From the NCBI RefSeq assembly GCF_029338575.1, contig NZ_CP119992.1, positions 496,001 to 560,000 of the forward strand: DNA of 64,000 bases, written 5' to 3'. The translations under genes were made by a program, and so were the position numbers. This DNA comes from Halomarina halobia (lineage in GTDB: Archaea; Halobacteriota; Halobacteria; Halobacteriales; Haloarculaceae). Below, piece by piece: positions 17,623-26,737 of this stretch. The notes under the pieces were generated by a model. That model was not told the origin of the DNA and did not search any database. It saw only the letters and a list, made by a program, of their open reading frames with translations. Position 1 is the first letter of the stretch; each line of letters opens with the position of its first letter.

Positions 17623-18913
17623 GGACGACGTCCTCGTCGTCGGCGGCGGGCTGGCCGGGGTGACCGCCGCCATCGCCGCCGCGCGGACCGGCGCGCGCAC
17701 GCGGCTCGTCTCGCACAAGGAGAGCACGCTCCGGCAGGCCTCCGGGCTGATCGACGTACTCGGCTACGCGCCGGACGGGGAGGACCCCGACCCGCTCGCC
17801 GACCCGTTCGAGGCCATCGACGCCCTCCCGGAGGACCACCCCCACCCCTACGCGCGCCTCGGGAGCGAGGGCGTCCGCGAGGGGCTCGCCCTCTTCGACG
17901 ACCTCGCGGGCGACTCCTACCGGGGCGGCCACACCGACCGCAACGCGCTGGTGCCGACCCACGGCGGCGCGATCAAGCCGACCGCCCGCTACCCCGCCGG
18001 CGTCGCCGCGGGCCTCGCCAGCGACGACCGCGAGGCGCTGCTCGTCGGCTTCGAGACGGTGACGGACTTCTCGGCGGGCTACGCCGCCGATCACCTCCGG
18101 GCCGCGGGCGTCCCCTTCGAGGTACGGGGCGCGACCCTCCCCTTCCCGGGCGACTTCCGGGACGACGCCGCGGTCACGCGCCTCGCGCGCGCGCTCGACG
18201 AGAACGCGCTCGTCGAGCACGAGGGGTCGCGGGTCGCCGCCCGAACCGCGCTCGCGGAGCTCGTCCGACCCCACCTCGGGGACGCCGAGCGCGTCGGCTT
18301 CCCGGCGCTCCTCGGCCACGACCGTCCCGAGGAGGTGCGCCGGGCGCTCGAACGGCTCCTCGACGCCGCGGTGTTCGAGGTGCCGATGGGGCCGCCGAGC
18401 CTCCCCGGGATCCGCCTCGCCGAGCGCCTCTACGCCGCCGCCGACGAGGCGTGCGTGCGCGCCACCAACGGCGTCCCGGTCGTCGACCACGAGGCCGACG
18501 GGGATCGGATCGAGGCCGTCCGGGTGCGCCACGAGCGGCGGGTGGTGCCCTACCGCGCCGACCAGTACGTACTCGCCACCGGCGGGCTGGTCGGCAAGGG
18601 CATCGGCTCCGATCGCGGGGGCGTCCGCGAGGCCGTCTTCGGCTGTCGCGTCCCCCACCCCGACGACCGCTACGACTGGTTCGAGGACCGGACGTTCGAC
18701 GCCCACCCCTTCGCCCGCTTCGGCGTGCGCGTGGACCGCGACCTCCGCCCCCTCGACGCGACCGACGACCCGCACTACGAGAACCTCCGGGCCGCGGGCG
18801 CGGTCCTCGGAGGCTACGACTTCGCCGCGGAGTGCTCCGGCAGCGGCGTCTCGCTCGCCACGGGCGTCCGGGCCGGAACGATCGCGGGAGAGACCACGGA
18901 GAGGACCACATGA
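17612..18913 (+). CDS. glpB: Anaerobic-type glycerol-3-phosphate dehydrogenase subunit B
   Basis: 433 residues. The N-terminal nucleotide-binding fold ([21 protein letters not shown]) and the FAD-binding C-terminus ([19 protein letters not shown]) match GlpB. It accepts electrons from GlpA and hands them toward GlpC. It overlaps the preceding gene by 11 nt and the following by 4 nt, so the three subunits are translationally coupled. Confidence 0.95.
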   Translation: MAIEDDVLVVGGGLAGVTAAIAAARTGARTRLVSHKESTLRQASGLIDVLGYAPDGEDPDPLADPFEAIDALPEDHPHPYARLGSEGVREGLALFDDLAGDSYRGGHTDRNALVPTHGGAIKPTARYPAGVAAGLASDDREALLVGFETVTDFSAGYAADHLRAAGVPFEVRGATLPFPGDFRDDAAVTRLARALDENALVEHEGSRVAARTALAELVRPHLGDAERVGFPALLGHDRPEEVRRALERLLDAAVFEVPMGPPSLPGIRLAERLYAAADEACVRATNGVPVVDHEADGDRIEAVRVRHERRVVPYRADQYVLATGGLVGKGIGSDRGGVREAVFGCRVPHPDDRYDWFEDRTFDAHPFARFGVRVDRDLRPLDATDDPHYENLRAAGAVLGGYDFAAECSGSGVSLATGVRAGTIAGETTERTT

Positions 18914-20307
18914 GCGACTCAGTAGACCCCAGCGACGCGACGGACCGAACCGACGACGCCTTCGACGACGAGTACCCCGTACAGGTGTTCCCGGAGGCCG
19001 AGGAGATGGACCTCCGGCCGGGCACGGACGACTGTTACAAGTGCTCCAGCTGTGACGTCTCGTGCCCGGTCGCGGAGGTGGACGACACCTTCCCCGGCCC
19101 GAAGTTCCAGGGGCCGGAGCAGTGGCGGCTGACGCGCAAGGAGGACGTGGAGGTGGACGCCTCGATCAAGCAGTGCTCGAACTGCATGCGCTGTGACTCG
19201 GCGTGTCCCTCGGGCGTCCCGCTGAGCCAGATGCACAACACGGCGCGCGCGAAGTACGTCGAGGAGCAGGGCCTCTCGCTCACCTACCTGCGCGACCGGA
19301 TCCTCGCCAACTACGGCACGCTCGCGCGGCTCGGCTCGCGCGTGCCGCGGCTCACCAACCTCGTGATGGGCCTCGGGATCACGAAGCTGGTGAACGAGCG
19401 CGTGCTCGGCATCACGTCGGAGCGCGAGTTTCCGGCGTTCGCCACCGAGACGTTCCGCGAGTGGTGGGACGAGCGAGGCGGCGACGACGCCTCGAAAGCG
19501 CGAGCGCAGGAAGCGAGGCGGCTGCGCCGCCTCGGACAGGGCGAACGGCGTAGCCGTGAGCGGACGCGAGCAGAGCGCGGCGACGAGGACCGCAAGCGCG
19601 TCGCGTATTTCCACGGCGACTACGCGAACTACAACACCCCCGAGGTCGCGAAGGCCCTCGTCCGGGTGTACGAGCACTTCGGGTACGAGGTGGCCGTCCC
19701 CGATCAGCGCTGCTCCGGCACCCCCATGTTCGCGAACGGGATGATGGACGACGCCCGGCGGGCCGCGCGGTTCAACGTCGAGACCTTCCGCGAACTGATC
19801 GAGGAGGGCTACGACGTGGTCTGCTCCTGTACCTCCTGTTCGATGGCCCTCCGGAAGGAGTACCCGGAACTGTTCGACTTCGAGGGGACCGACGCCGTCG
19901 CCGCCCACACCTACGACGCGGTCGAGTACCTCCGCATCCACGAGGACCTCCCCTCGGCGCTCGCCGACTCGGCGGTGTCGCTCGGGGAATTCGCCTACCA
20001 CGCGCCCTGCCACGCCCGCAACCAGGGGCTCGCGAACCAGTCCCGCGAGGTGTTCGCCGACCTCGACGGCGTCGACGTGACCGACGTGGGAGACTCCTGT
20101 TCCGGGATCAGCGGCACCTACGGCTGGAAGGGGGAGAACTACGACGTCTCGATGGCGATCGGCGAGGAGATGTTCGAGCACATGGAGGCCGTCGAGTCGA
20201 GCGTCGGCATGACGGAGTGTCCCACCTGCGCGATGCAGATGGAGCACGGAACCGGCTACGAGATCCGCCACCCGCTCGAAGTGCTTGAGGCGGCCGTCGT
20301 CGAGTGA
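18910..20307 (+). CDS. glpC: Anaerobic-type glycerol-3-phosphate dehydrogenase subunit C, carrying a basic in-frame insert
   Basis: 465 residues. Membrane-associated electron-transfer subunit passing electrons to the quinone pool. Two [4Fe-4S] ferredoxin motifs are at C42-x2-C45-x2-C48-x3-C52 and C89-x2-C92-x2-C95-x3-C99 (the latter ending CPSG). Two CCG heterodisulfide-reductase-type domains follow (CSGTPMF...CSCTSC, and HAPCHARNQG...CSGISGTYG...CPTCAMQ). Between the ferredoxin and first CCG parts, residues ~195-226 (EARRLRRLGQGERRSRERTR) are strikingly basic for a haloarchaeal protein and are encoded by palindrome-rich DNA (19491-19580), so I read them as an in-frame insertion. The Ser2-type start overlaps the glpB stop. 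Confidence 0.93.
   Translation: MSDSVDPSDATDRTDDAFDDEYPVQVFPEAEEMDLRPGTDDCYKCSSCDVSCPVAEVDDTFPGPKFQGPEQWRLTRKEDVEVDASIKQCSNCMRCDSACPSGVPLSQMHNTARAKYVEEQGLSLTYLRDRILANYGTLARLGSRVPRLTNLVMGLGITKLVNERVLGITSEREFPAFATETFREWWDERGGDDASKARAQEARRLRRLGQGERRSRERTRAERGDEDRKRVAYFHGDYANYNTPEVAKALVRVYEHFGYEVAVPDQRCSGTPMFANGMMDDARRAARFNVETFRELIEEGYDVVCSCTSCSMALRKEYPELFDFEGTDAVAAHTYDAVEYLRIHEDLPSALADSAVSLGEFAYHAPCHARNQGLANQSREVFADLDGVDVTDVGDSCSGISGTYGWKGENYDVSMAIGEEMFEHMEAVESSVGMTECPTCAMQMEHGTGYEIRHPLEVLEAAVVE
19491..19580. repeat. Palindrome-rich insert inside glpC
   Basis: The coding DNA here contains a perfect 9-bp inverted repeat CGAGGCGGC-TGC-GCCGCCTCG (19514-19534) and a second hairpin ACGGC-GTA-GCCGT (19545-19557), surrounded by GCGAGC/GAGCGG words. 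This texture resembles the haloarchaeal intergenic repeat family seen at 57.8-58.3 kb in this window rather than codon-biased coding DNA. It keeps the glpC frame open. The inverted repeats are seen directly; its mobile origin is inference. Confidence 0.55.
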
Positions 20308-20310
20308 GCG

Positions 20311-21561
20311 TCAGCTCCTTGCCTCCGTCTCGACGGGCGAGTCGTCCATGTAGACGAGTTCCCCCGCCGCGCTGAGCCAGTCGACCCCCCACTTCACCGT
20401 CATCGGGACCATCGCCGTCGTGAACATGGCGAGGAAGACCAGGACCGAGAACAGGTCCTGGCTGATGATGCCGTTCGAGAGGCCGATGGAGGCGATGATG
20501 ATCTCGACGGTCCCCCGGCCGTTCATCCCGAAGCCGATGACCACCCCCTCTCGGGAGGTGAGGTTCGTCGGGAGCGAGAAGAGCCACGAGCCGACGATCT
20601 TGCCGACGAAGGCGACTGCGACCAGCAGCGCGAGCAGCCCCGCGTTCTGCGTGAAGATGTCGAGCGATATTTCGAACGCCACGGTGACGAAGAAGATGGG
20701 CGCGAAGAAGCCGATCGCCAGGTCGTAGATGACGTCGTGCATGTGCCGGTAGAGCGACTCGTGGAGGTCGGCCTGCCGGAGGAACATCCCGGCGACGAAC
20801 CCGCCGATGATCATGTGCAGCCCGGCGAGGTCGGCGAGCCCGGCGAACACGAGCGAGACCAGCAGCGCGATGGAGAACGCCGTCGTCTTGTCGACGAAGC
20901 CGTAGCGCTGGCGCAGCGTATCGAACTGCTCCCAGACGTGGGGCAGGAAGCGGTACCCGATGAACAGCGTCGCGGCGAAGAACGCGACCGCCTCCAGCAG
21001 GGTGACGGCGATCGCCGTCGCGTCGATCACGCCGGCCTGAACGAACCCGAGAACGGCGGCGAACGCGACGAGCACGCCCACGTCGGAGGCGAGCGCGCCG
21101 CCGAGCAGTATCTTGGCGATCCGCGTGTCGAGGATGTCGAGGTCGACGAGGATGCGGGACTTCGTCGCGAGCGACGTCGCCGCCATCGCGAGGCCGAGAA
21201 AGAGCGCGCCGCCGGTCGACACGCCGATGATCAGCCCCGCGCCGTAGCCCAGCCCGAACGGGATGACGAACGCGCCGAACGCGACGACGAGCGCCTGCGG
21301 CCCCAGTTCGAACAGGTCGTCGAGATCGACCTCCATGCCGACGTACACCATCAGGAGGAAGACGCCGAGTTCCGCGAGCACGTCGAGCGTCTCCGAGGGT
21401 TGGAGCAGTCCCAGTATCGCCGGACCGAACACGACGCCGGCGAACAGTTCGCCCATCATCGCCGGGTAGCCGACGCGCTCGGCCGCGGCACCGAACGTCC
21501 AGGCCACGACGAGCACGAAGAGGAGGTTCAGGATGTCGATCTCTCCGCCGCCCGCTACCAT
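20311..21561 (-). CDS. Cation/proton antiporter, CPA2 (KefB/NapA-like) family
   Basis: 416 residues with about 12 membrane helices and no cytoplasmic TrkA domains. It reads as the Na_H_Exchanger family (RVGYPAMMGELFAGVVFGPAILGL, then GVFLLMVYVGMEVDLDD; LAMAATSLATKSRIL). The conserved paired acidic/asparagine site is less obvious here: the segment following ALASDVGVLVAF carries an Asp in the expected membrane helix. It likely exchanges Na+ or K+ for protons. The TrkA-N gene 107 bp upstream on the same strand may supply the nucleotide-sensing part that is fused in bacterial Kef proteins. Confidence 0.9.
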   Translation of the reverse strand: MVAGGGEIDILNLLFVLVVAWTFGAAAERVGYPAMMGELFAGVVFGPAILGLLQPSETLDVLAELGVFLLMVYVGMEVDLDDLFELGPQALVVAFGAFVIPFGLGYGAGLIIGVSTGGALFLGLAMAATSLATKSRILVDLDILDTRIAKILLGGALASDVGVLVAFAAVLGFVQAGVIDATAIAVTLLEAVAFFAATLFIGYRFLPHVWEQFDTLRQRYGFVDKTTAFSIALLVSLVFAGLADLAGLHMIIGGFVAGMFLRQADLHESLYRHMHDVIYDLAIGFFAPIFFVTVAFEISLDIFTQNAGLLALLVAVAFVGKIVGSWLFSLPTNLTSREGVVIGFGMNGRGTVEIIIASIGLSNGIISQDLFSVLVFLAMFTTAMVPMTVKWGVDWLSAAGELVYMDDSPVETEARS

Positions 21562-21668
21562 CCGTTGACCTCGTCCGGGACGATCGCGGTCGTCGTTCGC
21601 GGCGTCGGTGACGCCGGCGCTGTTCGCGTCGCGGTCGCTCTCCGTTTCGTTCTCATCATGGTATCGAG

Positions 21669-22070
21669 TTATCGTGCTACTGGTCGTTCGACCGTCTCGG
21701 CGAGTGCGTCAGCGAGCGTGGTGGTGGTGCAGACGCGATCCACGTTCAGCCCCTCGAACGCCGCCTCGTTTCGCGGATCGTTGATCCTGACCACCACCCG
21801 GTCGACGTACTTGACGAGCGTCTGGGCGGCGAGCAGGTTGACGCTGTCAGCGTCGGTCGAGACGATGGCCGTCGCGACGTCGTCGAGCGACGCCGATCGG
21901 AGCGCCTCGGCGTCGGTCACGTCCAGGCGGTGCGCGGTCAGCCCGGCGGCGCGCGCCGCCTCGATCGCGTCGGCGTCGGTGCCCACGAGCACCGTTCGGT
22001 GCCCGCAACGGTCGAGTCGCCCCGCGAGTGCGCGGTTGATCGCGTCGTCACCGATGATCAGTACGGTCAT
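21669..22070 (-). CDS. TrkA-N (RCK-like) nucleotide-binding regulatory protein
   Basis: 133 residues, starting at ATG 22070 (MTVLIIGDDAINRALAGRLD). The fold begins with a Rossmann beta-alpha-beta, although the usual GxGxxG is degenerate (GDDAINRA), continues with LVGTDADAIEAARAAGL and ends with VVRINDP, as in TrkA-N/RCK domains that gate K+ transport by binding NAD(H) or ATP. It lies upstream of the antiporter gene on the same strand and probably regulates it. Only the N-domain is present; no TrkA-C. Confidence 0.83.
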   Translation of the reverse strand: MTVLIIGDDAINRALAGRLDRCGHRTVLVGTDADAIEAARAAGLTAHRLDVTDAEALRSASLDDVATAIVSTDADSVNLLAAQTLVKYVDRVVVRINDPRNEAAFEGLNVDRVCTTTTLADALAETVERPVAR

Positions 22071-22276
22071 GTCGTGGCTGTAGTTCGCCCCGCTCCGCCC
22101 GGCGAGGCTCGGGGCCTTCGTACTACCCTGTACCCTCACGGATAGGAATCAAAACGTTATAAGAATGGCGGTGACTCGATCGGTACGTGAATTATGAACG
22201 ATTATTTTGCTGGATTGTCCTGGATCCCGGTGATGTAATCCGCCGCGTCCGTGCGCCGATCGGGAGTGAACGGGAC

Positions 22277-22753
22277 TCAGTCCTGGCGCTCCTGGCCCAG
22301 AAAACCGTGGTACGGGCAGACGTACTCGTTCCTGATGAGTTCCTCCTCGGTGATGCGGAGGCCGAGGGCGCTCAGTTCGCGCCCGATGCGGCTCAGGTCG
22401 TCGTGGTCCTCCCCCACCGCGTTGATGTAGACGTTCTCGTCGCCGGTCATGACCTCCCTGACGGCGGCGACGCCCGGAACCTCGAGCGCGCGCTTGGCGA
22501 GTTGCTCGCGCTCGTCGATGGGGGCGGTACAGATGAGTTTCGTGTACAGCGGGTAGCCCGCCCGCTCGTAGTCGATGTCGATGTGATAACCGCGGATGAT
22601 CCCCGCGGCTTCGAGTCGCTGGATGCGGTTTCGAACCGTGCTCGCCGAGATGTCGATCTCCTTCGCGATGTCCCCCGAGGAGGTGCGACGCGCGTCCCGT
22701 TGCAGTTCGTAGAGGATCCGTCTGTCGACGTCGTCCAGTTTACCGTTCTTCAT
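22277..22753 (-). CDS. Lrp/AsnC family transcriptional regulator
   Basis: 158 residues from ATG 22753 (MKNGKLDDVDRRILYELQ). The N-terminal AsnC-type helix-turn-helix (RTSSGDIAKEIDISASTVRNRIQRLEAAGIIRGY) is intact. A C-terminal RAM-like domain follows (ALEVPGVAAVREVMTGDENVYINAVG), which would bind a small effector, often an amino acid. The end has a Cys/His-containing tail (YVCPYHGF). The gene is divergent from moxR, 94 bp away; its targets are unknown. Confidence 0.92.
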   Translation of the reverse strand: MKNGKLDDVDRRILYELQRDARRTSSGDIAKEIDISASTVRNRIQRLEAAGIIRGYHIDIDYERAGYPLYTKLICTAPIDEREQLAKRALEVPGVAAVREVMTGDENVYINAVGEDHDDLSRIGRELSALGLRITEEELIRNEYVCPYHGFLGQERQD

Positions 22754-22847
22754 TCCCGCCGAGAGGTTACCGCGGGCGAAAATCAACGTTACCGTCGATC
22801 GGTGCGAATATTTGATATAGGATAACTCACGTAATCAGTACAATCGA

Positions 22848-23831
22848 ATGTCGTCTCCATCGTCGCCTCCCTCGCCGTCCCCGGATCGGTTCGAGTCGAT
22901 CTGTACCGACTTCGTCGATACGATCCGGGAGGCGGTCGTCGCCGAGCGCGAGTTCCTGGAGACGGTGCTGACCGGCGTCGTCGCCGGCGGACACGTGCTG
23001 ATCGAGGACGTGCCGGGAACCGGGAAGACGCTCACCGCCCGCCTGTTCGCCGAGGCGCTCGGTCTGTCGTTCTCGCGGATCCAGTTCACCCCCGACCTCC
23101 TGCCCGCCGACGTCACCGGCTCGCACGTCTTCGACGAACGGGCGCGCGAGTTCGAGTTCCAGCGGGGGCCGATCTTCGGGAACGTGGTGCTCGCCGACGA
23201 GGTCAACCGCGCGCCCCCCAAGACCCAGTCGGCGCTGCTCGAAGCGATGGAGGAGGGGCAGGTGACCGTCGACGGTGAGACGCGCGCGCTGCCCGAGCCC
23301 TTCTTCGTCGTCGCGACGGCCAACCCCGTCGAGCAGGCCGGCACCTTCCCCCTCCCCGAGGCCCAGCGGGACCGCTTCGTGCTCACGGCGTCGATGGGAT
23401 ACCCCGACCGCGACGGCGAACTCGAACTGCTGGAGCGACGCGCCAACCGAACCACGCCGAGCGCGACCGTCGAACGGGTCGTGGACGGATCAACCCTGTC
23501 CGCGCTCCTCCGGCACCCCGAGTCGGTGACCGTCGAGGGTCGGATCCGGGAGTACATCGTCGACCTCGCGCGCGCCACCCGGACTGACGGCCGCGTCGAG
23601 ATCGGCGTCTCGCCGCGCGGGGTGCAGCGGCTCTTCGAGGCGACCCGAGCGCGGGCGACGATCCGCGGGCGCGACTACGCCGTCCCGGACGACGTAAAGC
23701 GCCTCGCGGTGCCCGTTCTCCGGCACCGACTCGCGTTAGCCCCCGAGGCGACGGTCCGCGGCGACGACGGTGCCGCGGTCGTCGGTGACCTCCTCGACGA
23801 CCTCGAGGTACCCGCCGTCACGAGCCGCTGA
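22848..23831 (+). CDS. MoxR family AAA+ ATPase
   Basis: 327 residues. It has the MoxR core: Walker A in EDVPGTGKT, IQFTPDLLPADVTG, Walker B VVLADEVNRAPPKTQSALLEAME, and sensor region VVATANPVEQAGTFPLPEAQRDRF, with the lid domain after it (VSPRGVQRL near residue 265). MoxR ATPases act as chaperones assembling or activating membrane or metal-containing complexes, often with DUF58 and transglutaminase-like partners, which are encoded convergently just downstream here. Confidence 0.94.
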   Translation: MSSPSSPPSPSPDRFESICTDFVDTIREAVVAEREFLETVLTGVVAGGHVLIEDVPGTGKTLTARLFAEALGLSFSRIQFTPDLLPADVTGSHVFDERAREFEFQRGPIFGNVVLADEVNRAPPKTQSALLEAMEEGQVTVDGETRALPEPFFVVATANPVEQAGTFPLPEAQRDRFVLTASMGYPDRDGELELLERRANRTTPSATVERVVDGSTLSALLRHPESVTVEGRIREYIVDLARATRTDGRVEIGVSPRGVQRLFEATRARATIRGRDYAVPDDVKRLAVPVLRHRLALAPEATVRGDDGAAVVGDLLDDLEVPAVTSR

Positions 23832-23861
23832 ACGTCCGCTCCGAGCGCGACCGTCGCGGCC

Positions 23862-25421
23862 TCAATCGCCGCGAAGCGACCCGCGCAGCGCGGCCACCAG
23901 GAGGGCGAGGCCGACGAGCGCGACCGGGAGAACCGACGAGGACGTCTCCCCTCCTCCGCCGCCGATCAGGGCGGTCAGCGTCGCCGCCGCGACGACCGAG
24001 ACGACCGCCACGGCGGCGCTCGCCGCGCCGTGGACGAACTCCGGCGGGCGAAGCGTCCGCGCGCCGCCGAGATCCTCCGCCAGCGACGTGGCGAACTCCC
24101 CCGCGTCCCAGACCAGCATCGCGACGGCCACCCCGACGAACAGCGCGAGCGTCTCGCCGTGGACTGCGGCGACGAGCGCGGCGGCGACCAGGAGCGCCCC
24201 GCTCGCGAGGGCGGGTCCGGCGACCCGGTCGGGGACGGCAAGCAGGCCCGCGAGCAGCGGGAGGGCGACGACGAGGCCGTACGCCGCGGACAGTGCCAGG
24301 AACGCCGCCATCAGGGCGAGGGTCGGCCCGCCGAACATCGCCGCGACGAACGCCGCGAAGTCGCCCGCGACCGGCGTCCGGTCGAGCCGTTCGACGAGCG
24401 ACGCGCCCCCGACGGCGAGGAAACCGGCCGTCGCGACCGCGCCGCCGGTCATCGGGGCGAGCGCCCCGACGAGGCCGGCGGGGCGGAGGCGGCTCGCCTC
24501 TCGAATCGCGCGGGCGACGACGATCACCGTCAGGGCGAGTGCGAGCCACGCCAGCGACGGCCACCGGATCGCGGGCGCGGTCGTGAGCGCCACCAGCGCA
24601 CCCCGTACGGGTGACGGGAGCGCCCGATAGGCGAGGGGAAGCGACCCGGCGACCTCGAACGCGCCGACGAGGAGGCCACAGACCAGCGAGAGCGGGCCGA
24701 ACCGGCAGGCGTGCACCACCCGCTCTCCGGCCTCACGGACGCCCCGGCGGCGGGCGTCCGGCGCGAGCGCGGCGAGCGGGAGCCGCCGCACGGCGCGGCG
24801 GGTGGCGACCTGTGCCGCCCCCGTCACGATCAGGAACGAGCCGACGGCGACCGAACCGGACGGGAGCAGCAGCGATCCGAGGGCGTCGCCGGCCGCGTCG
24901 AGGGCGCGGCCGACGCCCGGCGCGAGCGCGACGGCGGCGACGCCCACCTCGGCGATGAGCAGGACAGAGGGCGGCACGAGCGACCGTCCGAGCGCGTTCG
25001 CCGCGGTCCACAGCCGTCGGTAACCGACGGCGGCGGGCACCGTCGCGCTCGCGGCGAACACCGCGAGCGCCAGCACCGCCACGAGCGCCGCCGTGCCGAC
25101 GGGCGGCGGGGACGACGGGGACGGCGAGAGGGGCCTCGACACCCCGTAGAGGACGAGCGCCGGCGCGACGACCCCGGCCAGGCTGCCGAGGGCGACCCGG
25201 TGCGGATCGTCGTCGCGGAGCGCCACCGCGGCGACCGCGAGCAGGAGGCTCCCGGCGATCGCACATCCGAGGGCGATGATAGCGCCGACGAGGGTAGCGT
25301 ACCAGAGCGCGGTCAGGAGGGTCAGCGCCGCGAGCGCGGTCGCGCCGATTCGCGACGGGACGAACGAAGGGTCGTGCGGGCGGGGCGACCCCCTGATCGG
25401 CGCGGCGTCGTCCCGCGTCAT
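23862..25421 (-). CDS. Polytopic membrane protein, last gene of the MoxR-associated operon
   Basis: 519 residues, almost entirely hydrophobic: roughly 12-14 predicted helices rich in Ala, Leu, Val and Gly, separated by short Arg-containing loops, with no enzymatic motif I recognise. Similar uncharacterised membrane proteins sit at the end of haloarchaeal MoxR/DUF58 clusters. Its start codon overlaps the DUF58 stop by 4 nt. It may be a membrane scaffold for that complex; function unknown. The gene ends 30 bp from the convergent MoxR gene. Confidence 0.75.
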   Translation of the reverse strand: MTRDDAAPIRGSPRPHDPSFVPSRIGATALAALTLLTALWYATLVGAIIALGCAIAGSLLLAVAAVALRDDDPHRVALGSLAGVVAPALVLYGVSRPLSPSPSSPPPVGTAALVAVLALAVFAASATVPAAVGYRRLWTAANALGRSLVPPSVLLIAEVGVAAVALAPGVGRALDAAGDALGSLLLPSGSVAVGSFLIVTGAAQVATRRAVRRLPLAALAPDARRRGVREAGERVVHACRFGPLSLVCGLLVGAFEVAGSLPLAYRALPSPVRGALVALTTAPAIRWPSLAWLALALTVIVVARAIREASRLRPAGLVGALAPMTGGAVATAGFLAVGGASLVERLDRTPVAGDFAAFVAAMFGGPTLALMAAFLALSAAYGLVVALPLLAGLLAVPDRVAGPALASGALLVAAALVAAVHGETLALFVGVAVAMLVWDAGEFATSLAEDLGGARTLRPPEFVHGAASAAVAVVSVVAAATLTALIGGGGGETSSSVLPVALVGLALLVAALRGSLRGD

Positions 25422-26737
25422 GCCGTCCGGGCGGAGGAGGAGGCGGTCGCGAACGCGAGTTCCAGCGATCCTGCCGCGGGCCAGACGACGACGGTACAGC
25501 CGCGTGCGCGCAGCGCGCCGACCCGGAGGGTGCGGCGGTGCCGGGCGACCCGCCGTCCCGGCGAGGTCCCGGACACCACGTCCGGCGAGACGACCGTCGT
25601 CGGGTGGCCGTGGCGGTGCAACCGCTCACAGAGAGTCGTCGCACCGTCGTCGAGCAGCGGCGAGACGGCGATCACCCGCGCGTCCGACGGGAGGTGTCGA
25701 GCGAGGCGGTCGACGCGCTCCCCGACGGACGGGTCGGTCGAGGCCGGCCCCGCGGAGAGCGACACGACGCCCGCAGCGTCGGACGGTTCGCCGTCCGGGA
25801 TGGCGGCGAGCGCCGCGTCGATCGTCGCGGCCGCTCCGCGACCGCTCGACGGGGGGACCCACGCGACGCCGCCCGCGTCGGGCGGGGAGATCACGGCGAG
25901 ACCGAGGCGGGCGTCGGACCGGCGGACCGTCGCGGCGATCCGCGCCGCGGCGTGAACGCAGCGCTCGACCCCGCTCGGTCCGCCGGGGGAGGCGATCGCG
26001 CGGCCGGCCGCCCGGTCGTCCACGACGAGGACGACCCGCGTCGCCCTCGGCTCGTCGAACTCGAGGGTCGCGAGTTCGCCATGCCTGGCGAAGTGACGCC
26101 AGTCGATCCGGGACAGCGGATCGCCCGGCCGGTACGCCCGCGCCGAGTGGAAGTCGGTCCCGTCGCCCGTCGCTCGCCCGGTCAGCGATCCGGCGAGCGA
26201 TCGCGTCCGCGGGTCGAGCGGGACCGCCGCCGCGCGCGGGTCGAGGCGGAGGGCGGCGTCGCCCGAGACCGCGACCGAATCGGTCACGCGGGTCCCCGCG
26301 CTGACGCTCCGGAGGCGGACCGTGGCGGGACCGAACGTGAACGCACCGGTACGCGCCCGCACGGCGTACTCGATCGTCGTCCGATCGCCGGGGCGCAGCG
26401 ACAGCCCGCCCCGTGGGGACCCTTCGGCGACCGCGAGGCCGTCGGGGACGCCGTCGACCACGCGAACGTCCGGGAGCGGCCGCCTCCCGACGTGTTCGAC
26501 GGCGAGCGTCACCGTCACGAGGTCGCCCGGTGCCGCCTCGGCGGCGTCGAACGATCGGGAGAGAGCGACCGTCCCGTCCGGAACCCCCACGGCGGTGTCG
26601 TAGAGGACGAACGCGAGGGGGATGACCGCCGCGAGGACGATCGGGGGCGACGCCGTCGCGAACCCGACGCCCGCGAGGAAGAGCGCTCCCGCGAGCGCCC
26701 CCCGAAAGCGGGGGTGTTCGGTCGCCGCGGTCACCAC
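25418..26737 (-). CDS. DUF58 domain protein (von Willebrand-A-like), MoxR partner
   Basis: 439 residues. Two N-terminal membrane helices lie around residues 12-48. A beta-rich middle domain (~55-160) precedes the DUF58 signature: GDGTDFHSARAYRPGDPLS followed by IDWRHFARHGEL at about residues 190-220, and then a VLVVDDRAA strand resembling the metal site region of vWA domains. DUF58 proteins pair with MoxR ATPases and are thought to help mature extracellular or membrane complexes. The gene overlaps both neighbours. Confidence 0.88.
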   Translation of the reverse strand: MVTAATEHPRFRGALAGALFLAGVGFATASPPIVLAAVIPLAFVLYDTAVGVPDGTVALSRSFDAAEAAPGDLVTVTLAVEHVGRRPLPDVRVVDGVPDGLAVAEGSPRGGLSLRPGDRTTIEYAVRARTGAFTFGPATVRLRSVSAGTRVTDSVAVSGDAALRLDPRAAAVPLDPRTRSLAGSLTGRATGDGTDFHSARAYRPGDPLSRIDWRHFARHGELATLEFDEPRATRVVLVVDDRAAGRAIASPGGPSGVERCVHAAARIAATVRRSDARLGLAVISPPDAGGVAWVPPSSGRGAAATIDAALAAIPDGEPSDAAGVVSLSAGPASTDPSVGERVDRLARHLPSDARVIAVSPLLDDGATTLCERLHRHGHPTTVVSPDVVSGTSPGRRVARHRRTLRVGALRARGCTVVVWPAAGSLELAFATASSSARTA

